Assembly (NCBI GenBank): GCA_963965975.1
Contig: OZ014411.1
Coordinates: forward strand, 10,671,501 to 10,735,500
Direction of reading: 5' to 3'
Length of the DNA: 64,000 bases
Origin: Xestospongia bergquistia
Lineage: Eukaryota > Porifera > Demospongiae > Haplosclerida > Petrosiidae
The notes below the pieces were generated by a model. It was not told the DNA's origin, ran no database searches, and was given only the letters and a program-made list of their open reading frames with translations. Position numbers and translations under genes: made by a program. Positions 49,201 through 59,300 of this stretch are shown piece by piece; within the stretch, counting starts at the first letter, position 1; each line of letters begins with the position of its first letter.

Positions 49201-50274
49201 TTTTGTTATGCTTCCTTGGTATACTTATTATGCTTGTTGACGCCTTCTTGCAAGTCAGAGGGGTGTTAGATATTTATAGACTAAGAATCAATATTGATGA
49301 TAATTAATATTGGAAAGTTTGCTCTGGACTACAGAAGCTGCAGACGGACATTCCAATTCCAATTCCTGTTTCTTATTTCTTCTGCGAACCTTTGTGTTTT
49401 TAAAAATCCCAATTAACGCCCAGCTGATGAGTTCCAATTTTTTATTCCTAATTCCATTTTTGGCATGTGTGCCATTTCTAGGTTTTTCTTATTACTTAAT
49501 AAAGTGTGAAGAGCGAGTACCATGAGCCGTTTCTTAGAATTGAGCGTTAGTGAGATGTTTGCAGTTGGTTTGACTTAGGATGTATATTGTACTTCTATTA
49601 ATTATGGAAACCTAGGATGGACATTCAAACTCCGTTTAATTGAAATTGGAAGTAGGAATCGGAATGTCCGTCTGCAGCTTCCATACTGGACAGCTATACA
49701 ATATATACATTGTATATATTATACCTGGTGTTGATCCAATGTCTGTTTCTTCTGTACCTTTGTATCAAAAGATTATTATTGTTAATATATCATTATTAAA
49801 TGCCAGCATACCAGGTAATGCTTCTTTGAGTCCTAATCCTATCAGAAGGTCGTTGTATGGACTTTCCTCTATTTCTGGTTTTTGAAAACTTACACGATTT
49901 ATTGAGCTGGCCCCCATTTTTATAGCAGGACCATGTTTCGAAATTCCTTGACTAAAATCAGGTTTACGATCTTCAAATATGATTGGGATGAGTAACTTTT
50001 TGTGTAGAGCAGCATGAAACTCATCAGAACATATATCAGAGTCGAGATACCCCTGGGTTATTACAGCAAGAAAGGCGTCACAAGATTCTATTCGCTCCGC
50101 AAGATTATCTGGCCAGTTAACACCAGGGCGATTATCTTCTGGTGATTGGAAAATAAACGCTTTATCACAGCCATCACTCTCGAGTTTTGTCTTGAGTTGT
50201 TTAACAAACTCTTTGACTTCTTTATCTTTTGTACTGTTATAACTAATAAAGACTATTTTACAATTTGTAGCCAT
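46221..50274 (-). CDS. TIR plus CARD-like (death-fold) protein, gene B
   Basis: Exons (minus): 50274-49812 (TIR), 49757-49725 and 46629-46588 (short acidic/Thr-rich linkers, phase 1 on both sides) and 46540-46221 (death-fold, TGA). This gives 285 residues with GT-AG borders. The TIR domain starts at MATNCKIVFISYNS; Glu85 in SDICSDE sits where NAD-cleaving TIR domains such as SARM1 have their catalytic Glu, and LIPIIFED follows. The last exon has a CARD/death-like helix pattern (RRAFAADPPRVASELHS, DKADLLVDNLQ, DDFLRKICDCL). The GTG at 50286 is not used because ATG at 50274 starts the conserved domain. The 3.1 kb intron may hide further linker exons. The pairing suggests cytoplasmic innate-immune or cell-death signalling; no transmembrane segment is seen. 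It is a tandem relative of gene A but without a polo box. Confidence 0.7.
46640..49300. other. Large intron of gene B
   Basis: AT-rich DNA with a repeat at 47805-47885 shared with 45965-46020, a TG microsatellite at 48734-48762 and no other gene. The second linker exon lies just downstream of it. Confidence 0.35.
48734..48762. repeat. (TG)n microsatellite
   Basis: A TG run of about 29 bases with a single C interruption. Confidence 0.8.
49334..49681. mobile_element. MITE with 21-bp perfect terminal inverted repeats
   Basis: GAAGCTGCAGACGGACATTC and the next C (49334-49354) are exactly inverted at 49661-49681, with imperfect extension inward (ATTCC words). The element is about 350 bases, has a higher G+C content than its surroundings and contains no transposase. 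It sits in the intron of gene B, close to linker exon 49725-49757. Confidence 0.7.
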
Positions 50275-50401
50275 TCCAAAAAACACAACAACTGCAAATT
50301 TGGAAATGTATTAATAGTAGTAGTTATTAATAGATTTTGAGGTTTGATATCTGTACACATGTATATACATTGAGCAGTGGCATAGTTTTTAGGGTTTAAA
50401 T

Positions 50402-50407
50402 TTTATT
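50402..50407 (-). terminator. Possible polyadenylation signal of gene A
   Basis: AATAAA on the minus strand, about 180 bases after the stop codon at 50589 and upstream of the gene B start. Assigned by position only. Confidence 0.3.
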
Positions 50408-50588
50408 TGAAATGAACAAGATCAGGAAAGTAATGACAAAATAAACAAAATTAATTTCTACTTATAATGTTATATCAGTAATAGATCACATTAACAATAA
50501 TATTAATACATACAATGCCTTATAGAAATAAACAGCACTATATTATAGTACTAAGCTTGCATAGGAACTGTGACAGGTTGAGTGGTTA

Positions 50589-53500
50589 TCACTTGAGTTG
50601 ATAATGACCTTGAGTTAAGTTTAACTTCTCTGTAGTTGTCCTGGCATCTCTCAATCTTTTAGCTAACTTATCAGAACAACCATACATCTCAATACCTTCA
50701 AAACGATATGTACGTAGACATTTGGTCTCATCAATATATGTCACAGCTTGCATTAATGGACGCAATATAACTTTAGTGTGATCTTTAAAAAAATTAATCT
50801 AAAAGGAAATAAAAAGCAGATGTAATAATTGTTAAGTCCTTGCCTGGTTATCACTGAATGCACACGTTATATAAACATATAGTAATATACTGACTATATA
50901 TAATAAAGCACTCATGCTTGTGCTTTAAACAGATTTTAAATGTTTGCCCCATGTTTGTAATACCAGTATTGTATAAGTGAAGTACAGGAATATAGGAATA
51001 TAATAAGTCTATTATAAAAGATATGTGAGTTGATATTGCTATAGTCAGTTACAGGATACAGATATAGATCAAGTGATGTACAATGTAGTACAAGAAGTGG
51101 GAAGACTAATACACTATGTTTATAATTATAAATATGTAGGCTGAGTTGGTTCCTAAACTTGCTTGACAATGAAATTTAACTTACTTGTAATGTTCCATTA
51201 GAAAGATGAAAAGCAATAGCAGTTTCTGTCCTACTCCATGCTCTTAGAAAGGGAAGACGAACACCATCATCAATCCCTCTCTCACCTGCTGTTTCACCAG
51301 CCTATAATAAAGGTAACAATGACATGATATAGATTTCCTTAATATGATTAGCTGTTCAAATATTGTCCTCATAGATGTTTTAAGTGTAATATAGTTAGTA
51401 CATCGTTATTACTTTGAGCTGGTGTTCAGACATGTAGTCCCTAAAGTACTTCAACAAGGTAACTTTCTTGTACTTTGTCTAAAGATAAGAACTTTAGTAA
51501 GGTAAGGAAATCCTCATGTATAAAGTATATTCTTATCACGATGAATATACTTTATACTCCTGTAATATATCAAGTAAATAGTTGTATGTTTAAAACTATA
51601 TTTACTAACAAGAATTTGTTCAGGCTCAATGCTAAGAGCTCAATATCATACAATCATACAACCAAAATATGAGTACACATTAGTCATAAAACATCCCACA
51701 CACACACACACACACAGTTTTTGACTTACTCTTTACCTCCATCAGCTCAAAGTTATAGTCGAAAACAGTCAATAAAGAATATACCCACATAATCATCACA
51801 TAGTTGATATCCCAGACCATATTTATCAGTATATAGTCAACCCATTTACTGACTCAAAACATAGGCATACTAGCTGAAACCAATATGTCAATCTTTTGAT
51901 GAATGAACACAATGATAAATATAAAGTACTTGTAACAACCTTTTAATCACAACATTTTTAAACACTCAAGTTTCCTATTTTCATTATCATGCACTACCAC
52001 AATTCAACCACTCATTACAAATGATCAAAAGATCTGTTCTTTAATAGCTCTTAATACAGAGGCATTTGACAATGAGGTTTTAAAACGATAGCTATCCTAG
52101 AGATCACTTGTATTGATTGATGTTGATACTTTAATGCATAGTCCCACATGTCGTTTCTGCCATTAAACATTAAAGTTCTACTATTAAATTGTGAAGTTTA
52201 ACAACTTGTCCACACTGAATGTTATGAACTAAATTAATATTCTAAAAGTTTAACATTGTAAAATACACAAGCTTTGATATAGTCTTTATTGAAATCATTA
52301 TTGATGAGATCTTAGCTAAATCTAAATGTAAGCAGAGAGTAAATTTGAAATATAAAACATTGTCATACCTTAGTGCATTCTGACATAATTTTATCAGCTA
52401 AGTCATTTCGCTTAAATTTCTCTCTTAAAATATCCACAAATTTAGTCAAAACACTAGCGTCATTCTTGACACGATCCTTTAATTCAAAAAGAATAGCTTC
52501 AAGACGCTCTTTCTTTGTATCCCTACAGGCTCTGTCTGTAATTCTCTGGTAAAAAGTCTCAGTAATGATCAGATCTGAACTCAGTTTTCTTGCTAGATCA
52601 TTAGATTCAATATTTGATTCCGCAATAGTGTCAGTACACTGAACTAGAGCTGTTGATGCTGCTTGACAATCAATGAAAGAAATATTGTCTGAACCTGTAT
52701 ATGAAAAGAGCTATTAATGCAATTACATGATAATTCTGACAATCTACAAAAAAACACAAAATATAGTGTACACCACAAGAGGGAACAGCTATACAAACTG
52801 AGAGGAGTATACAAAAAAACTCCCTAAATACCACATAGATTGATAGTCTTCTTAAAAAACCACTTTAAGTAAACAGGTGTCAGACATGCCCTTTAGGCAA
52901 ATCTATGGTAAACAATTCCACTTTACTGTGCTAGTATTGTCTGAATGAAATATTTTATACTTTTAACTATAATTCAATTCCTTATTACTTATCAATTAAT
53001 AGTCTTAGACACTTGTACATATAATAAGTAGATAGGCTTGTCAACTTATGGTACTTCATGCAAGTCAGAAAGCTATATTGGATATTTGTACTGATAGTTA
53101 GCATTGTAGGATATTGAATATTGACAAATTTGTCTTACACATATTATATGTTAATGTACAATTGTATATACCTGATTCTGGTCCATTATCAGTCTCATCT
53201 GTACCTTTGTAGGAAAAATAATTATTACTAATCATTATTGAATGGCAGTCTTACCAGGTTCTGCATCTTTGAGTCCTAAACCTATCAGAAGATTGTTGTA
53301 TGGATTGTCCTCCATTTCTGGCTTTTTAAAAGTTACATAGCCAATTGGTCTCACCAAAAATCGTATACCAGCAGCATACTTCTCTTTGCTAAAATGAGGT
53401 TTATATATAGGATCTTCAAAGATGATTGGGATGACTCGTTTTTTATGTGTAATATGAGCATCATAAAACTCATAATAACAAATGTCAGAATTAAGATATC

Positions 53501-53720
53501 CCTTGGTTATTATAGCAACGAAGGCATCACAAGTTTCGATTTCCTTGGCTATTTTGTCAATCCACTTCTCACCAGGAGGATTATCTATTGCAGATTGAAA
53601 AATGAAGGCTTTATCACAACCATCATCTTCGAGTTTTCTCTTGAGTTGTTTAACAAATTCATTGACTTTATGATCTGAACTGTTATAACTGATAAAGACT
53701 TTTTTACAATTTGTAGCCAT
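50589..53720 (-). CDS. TIR - CARD-like - polo-box 2 fusion protein, gene A
   Basis: Exons (minus): 53720-53255 (TIR), 53204-53172 (linker [11 protein letters not shown]), 52694-52369 (CARD-like), 51478-51413, 51301-51185 and 50798-50589. Borders are GT-AG and phases close, giving 405 residues. [18 protein letters not shown], catalytic-type Glu84 in SDICYYE. CARD-like: about 108 residues, helical ([22 protein letters not shown]). The last three exons match the second polo box of PLK1-type kinases: [51 protein letters not shown] with the His/Lys phosphate pincer, AVTYIDE and [13 protein letters not shown]. No kinase domain is visible. The CARD exon could instead end in its retained intron (AAG GTA TGA), which would leave the polo-box exons as a separate relic. 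The C-terminal tail is frameshifted relative to the copies at 54006 and 54554. TIR plus polo box is an architecture I do not know. Confidence 0.6.
51697..51716. repeat. (CA)n microsatellite
   Basis: A short CA run in the intron of gene A, next to the polo-box 1 relic. Confidence 0.75.
51733..51873 (-). pseudogene. Dead polo-box 1 exon inside intron of gene A
   Basis: After an acceptor-like TTTCAG the minus strand reads ASMPMF, then TGA where polo-box 1 has Trp, then VSKWVDY, a frameshift and [22 protein letters not shown], then TAA and another stop. This is the diagnostic beginning of polo-box 1 in PLK1-type kinases. It lies between the CARD-like exon and the first polo-box 2 exon, which is the order expected if a whole polo-box domain had once been present. 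Confidence 0.75.
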
Positions 53721-54005
53721 CGTGAAAAACACAGCAACTGCGAATCAGCAATGCGTTATTAGTGATAGTTATTAATAAAATTATTATTTATATTTTTATA
53801 TCTGTGCACGTGCACGTTTGTACAACAGTATTGACTTTAGTACTGAAATTTCTTTGAAATGAATAAGATTACACACACAGAGAAATTAAAGTAGTGACAA
53901 AATAAACAAAATTAATTTCTACCTATAGTGTTATAATAGAAATAGATCACATTAACAATAATATTAATACATATAATCTCTTAAAAGAAATAAACAGCAC
54001 AATAT

Positions 54006-54270
54006 TTATAAGTTGTAAGCTTGCATGGGAACTGTGGCAGGTTGAGTGAATGTCACTTGACTTGATGATGTCTTTGAGTTAACTTTCTTAATTAACTTCT
54101 CTGTGGTTATCCTGGTATCTCTCAATCTTTTACCTAACTTATCAGAAAAGTCATACATCTTAATACCTTTAAAATGATATGTACATAGAGACTTAGTCTC
54201 ATCAATATATGTCACAGCTTGCATTAAAATGGCACAATATAACTTTAGCGTGATCTTTAAAAAAATTAAT
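54006..54270 (-). pseudogene. Polo-box 2 last exon, frameshifted copy
   Basis: Homologous to 50589-50798 ([24 protein letters not shown]). An acceptor AG is present, but one extra base after KVILC shifts the frame. The tail (KTSSSQVTFTQPATVPMQA) is longer than in gene A. It lies directly upstream of the gene A start, where the 3' end of a further tandem gene would be expected. Confidence 0.75.
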
Positions 54271-54549
54271 CTAAAAAGGAATAAAAAGCAGATGTAATAA
54301 CTGTTAAGTCCTTGTCTGGCAGTCACTGCATATCACAATGGGACACATATGTCATATAAATATATAGCATTGACTTTAGCGCTAAAAGTTTCTTTGAAAT
54401 GAACAAGATCACACAAAGAGAAAATGTAGTGACAAAATAAACAAAATTAATTTCTACTTATAATGTTATATTAATAATAGATCACATTAACAATAATATT
54501 AATACATGCAATCTCTTATAAGAAATAAACAGCACTATATATTATAGTA

Positions 54550-54800
54550 CTAAGCTTGCATGGGAACTGCAGCAGGTTGAGTGGATGTCACTTGAGTTGA
54601 TGATGTCCTTGAGTTAAGTTTCTTCGCTAACTTCTCTGTGGTTGTCCTAGCACCTCTCAATCTTTTAGCTAACTTATCAGAACAACCATACATTTCAATA
54701 CCTTCAAAACGATATGTACGTAGACATTTGGTCTCATCAATATATGTCACAGCTTGCATTAATACACACAATATAACTTTAGTGTGATCTTTGAAAAAAT
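54550..54800 (-). pseudogene. Polo-box 2 last exon, orphan copy without acceptor
   Basis: The coding frame is intact ([38 protein letters not shown], tail [16 protein letters not shown]), but the splice acceptor has changed from AG to TG and no upstream polo-box exon is found in the next kilobase. It keeps the longer ancestral C-terminal tail that gene A has lost. Confidence 0.7.
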
Positions 54801-55039
54801 TAATCAAAAAAGGAATAAAAAAAGAGGCAATAATTGTTAAGTCTTCACTGGGTGTTACTCCATATCACAATAGACACTCATATATGTCATATAACTCTAT
54901 ATAGATCAAGTAATATACTGTGTAAGTGAAGTATAGGAGTATAATAAATCTATATATTATAGTAGGCATTTAATCTTTAGTTGATATTCCTATATAGTCA
55001 GTCACAGTCACAGATATATAATTTACAAATACAGGATAA

Positions 55040-56368
55040 AAAATCGTGTATTTCTGTTAATGAAACAGTAGCTCTTGGTAGCAAACTGCTAAAATTGCTG
55101 TTGTTACTTGTTATTCCCCTAAAGAAATCCTAAGAATAACACACTTTGTGTTACCTCTGTCAATTTGGTGTCTAAACCATTTAGTATAGGGTTACTACAG
55201 AGGCAGATTGAGACAAAGTTAAGGAAAGATGACAATATTCAACCATTTCACCAATTATGTTTATAATGCTTAGAAACCTTGTCTTAACTTATCACTAAGT
55301 CATAATGAAGAAATTATCATAAAAAGGAAATACTCCTAAGAATCGAAAGATTCAGATATCAAGCAAGCATCCTCATTTGAATACATATATGGATACATCC
55401 TGTTTTGTTTACGAATTACTATGCTTCATGTACCTCACCTAGCAACTACTTTGGAAGGGCACATAGCAACAGACTAACTGTTCTGCATTTTTCTAAATAC
55501 CATGCTGAAGTTTAATTATATAGGAAGCCTTTATTCCTTTTCCTTCATATTAACAGAATATGGCTTTCAGTCTTCTATATATCTATTGTTATATTCCTAT
55601 GAACTTACTTACTAAATCAATATGCATTATTATGTGAATTAACTAAAAAATAAGTATAATGGTAATACTGATAGAGATAAAATATTCCAGACATTTTGCA
55701 ACTTTATATTAATATCATGCACACTGATAGCAGATTGTGGTAACATCAGATGAAGTACAAAGTCAACTCTTTTCAATGATTCTTACGAACCTCTTAGATA
55801 GTTGGATTTTTAAGACTTTCTTTTTACTTTAGTTCTAGAAAGTTCTATTTTTAAACAATCAGTACTTTTCATACATGTACAATTGTGTACATGTAGTGTT
55901 TGATATTCTTATTATTTAATGTATGTTTATGTATGATTAATAGATGTACAAAATGGTTAATAAAGATATGTGTCTGACAGTTTTCTACATTATTATTAAC
56001 AATCTATTTGATAATATTTTATTAGCTAATAGAATCAATATTATTAACATTTAAGTAAGACCAGTAAACATGAAAATTAATTATATTCATTGTTAACAAA
56101 AAGGAATACAATCAACAGATCTATAAGAGTCAAAATATCAAGATTAAAACAGAAGAAATATCAGACTAAAATATATTAAATAACTAGTACTGATCCTACA
56201 ACATACTAACCAGTGATAACAAAAAAATTGATGAACGTAATTTAGAAAGTAGTTAATAACTCTACAAATCCTGTTATCACATTTTAAAAGAAAAGTCATT
56301 GTATCTTAAAAAACACTGCTAAAACAAAACAATTTGTAATAAAGAAATTCAAATGCTTTTAAATGTAA
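55040..56368. other. Spacer downstream of Frizzled-like gene
   Basis: AT-rich DNA. About 55840-56300 is similar to 62390-62620. About 55395-55480 shares words with 60230-60320 (CATCCTGTTTTG, TAGCAACAGACTA). No gene was recognised. Confidence 0.4.
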
Positions 56369-59300
56369 TTATAACAATTGAGAGATATCTGTGACATAGA
56401 CATGACAGGAAGTTGTGTTAGAATACGTAACATTTGATGATTTTTGTTTCTTATAGTTAGAGCAGAATTTAGTGATAGTGCTCCAGTTGATGACAAAAGT
56501 TAAATTTGCTGTGCTAACAAATCCAAATAAAAAAAAGCCAAATGCACCAAGCACTGGGTAGGTATATTGTTGATATTCCTTTGGATCACACTGTGATGTT
56601 TGATTGGGTAGATGTCCTAATGCTTGACATTGGAAATATGTCTCTATAGCTTCTATATATGAATCAGTATCTGCTGTAGTGAGTCCAGTAGTTGTAAACA
56701 TGAACACAGCAAATATAACATAATAACACAATGCAATCAGAATCTTTTTCTCTGCTGTACTAATGATATAACTTATGTTTTTTTTCCTATTGCAAAATAT
56801 ACCTTGATGCTGTATGGACAGAAAAATTTGAACATAAGTTAGCATTTTATTCTTACTTTATGAAGTTTCCAGAACATGATAACAAGCAATGAGACTCCAA
56901 TTGCTAGTAAAATGTTATAAGGTAAAATTGTTGAATGATACCAAAAATATAGATTTTTAGGAAAACATAAAAATGGAGGATATTCAATAACTACATAACC
57001 CCAATCTGGAAACAAAAGTGCTAGTAATACTCCAGGTATGGGAATGAAGACACCTAGTATTGGAATGAGACAACATTAAATGTGGACTATAGAACAATGC
57101 CATGAATTATATTAGTAATGGCATGAACAAACACTTCCAACATATCAATTTGATGTCACTATTAAAAAGGACATCTGTTAGCATGCTGATGAGCACTACA
57201 TATATTGATATATTAATAGATTAATGAATGATGTAATGTTAATTAGGCATAACTTGCTGATTGAAGGTATACATTTATTCATGAGAATCACATGCAGTGA
57301 AATATACCAGTAGCTAATAAAACTATATGGAAGTATTTTTCTTTCTTCTGATTTCGTTTAGCTGTCAAGGGGAACATAATTTTATAAAATATTGAACAAA
57401 CATGAAAGAACCACCACAATCCAAGGTTGACTAAAAAATAATGAAGTACTGCTCCTAAAACAGACATATATCAGTATCAGTTTGAGTCTAGACTAATTAT
57501 GTATGCAGAAAATCAATGTCCCACCTGCTACATGACAAAATATAGTTGAATCATTGGAGCTTTCTTTTGTTATAGCAACAGAATTACAATATAATCTGGA
57601 TCTATCAATTTGTGAAACAATTATAAAAAATGCTAAAAAAGACACAGTGAGAAATGAAAGGAACACACAGGTTGTATCTGCTTACCTATTATACAATAGC
57701 CTGCTGTCATGTAAACTAAAAAAATTGAAGGAAAATTCAACCTATAAAACAACAACAACAACAATGTATTAGATTAAATCAAGTAAAACATTACAATTAA
57801 CATACATTGTTTTCCAATGCACAAATGAAAAGATAAGAACAACAATTCCAACAATAAATCCGTAACAAGCTGCAAACAGTTTTATAGTTTTTATAGCAAC
57901 AGTGACATCATGTGGACTCTGTTCAAAACTATCACATTGAGGATAACATGTTCCATTGACTTTAATAAATTGATCAGCACAAACTGTATCTTGAGGCAAG
58001 GATGAGGTGCCAGTAGTAGAACTAATATCTGAGTTACCAGAACCACTGATATCTACATTTGTATATAGAAATCCAGTTATTCCATATAACTATATACATG
58101 TATATACCTGGTGGGTAAGTAGCCATTGGTAATGCAGAGCAATCTGGTAACTTGGTTGGTTGGATCAGTTGTTCCAGTAGTGGCCACAATGTCCTACATG
58201 TAACAGTACTAACTTCTTGACATGTCTCTTGTGATGGTAAATATAAATCTCCAGTTTTACAGTCACAAAGAGGGAAAACATATTGACAGAGAAAAGATAT
58301 ACCAATTGTTTTGCAGGTTGAAAAAGAGTCATTGAGTTGAGCTGTTAAGTTAAGATAGATCTAACAAATCACATTTTTATTTATAAATTTACTTATATTG
58401 GTAATGATCTCTATAAATTGATCTTCTGATAGCCAACTAGTGTTATGTACAAACACTGATGTTGATTGACCTAATGCACAAGTTTGCCAATTTGAAAGAA
58501 AGGAAGAACAAGCATTTCCTGAATATTCTTTAGCACAACATTTAGAAACATTATTAATAGAATTAGGAACAACACTCCATGATAAGTCTTGTTGACAATT
58601 CTGGAAATACAAAAAGAATTTATAAACATAAACTCTAAGCAAAAGACAAGTATGAATATGTAAGTGGAATGTCTTTCAAAAAGTCAAAAGTTGTAAATTT
58701 AGACAATTTAAGAAACTATATTGACCAATAGGAAGGATACTGTATAAAAGTTACTGCATTTTTGTATTAATATATGCCATTAATTTTTTTTTTATAATTA
58801 ATATATGCCAAACAAACAGAAGAAATGTTTGCTCTAATAAATTGCTAGGGAACATACAGAATTTTCTTCAAATTCAACATGGGAATTTTCATTAAAAATA
58901 TTTCATCATGAAGTCATGGCAAATTTTATTTACCTTGACAGGCTCTTTGCCAATAGTTGTACCCATAACTAGATGCATCTATAATCAAACCAGCTGTTGT
59001 ACCACGAGATTACCAATATAGTAAATGTTAGAAAAGCTACACTATAGCTAAGTCTAAAACTTAACTTTCTGGAACATCAATTCTATTATGGTTAAGCTGT
59101 GCACTTGCCACACCTATAGTTTTAACATTGTATGCCATCTGTATCGATTGAATAAAGTTGATAAATCAATTCTCTTACCTATTTTACCTCTTAGGATATA
59201 TTTATTAGTAAGTTCATATACAGTGGTAGCATGCATGCTATTGCAAATAAACTAACATCACCACAGAAATTGTGGTGAGGATTCTGCACATATTGCTTTA

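Noticed and set aside
49310-49525. 71-codon plus-strand frame
   Set aside because: It lies inside the MITE with 21-bp inverted ends and has no protein features.
50936-51169. 77-codon minus-strand frame, with a relative at 63018-63284
   Set aside because: It is intron sequence between two polo-box 2 exons; the similarity comes from the duplicated polo-box region.
56369-56845. Separate small membrane protein
   Set aside because: Its acceptor and phase fit as the last exon of the Frizzled-like gene, whose upstream exons join it in frame.
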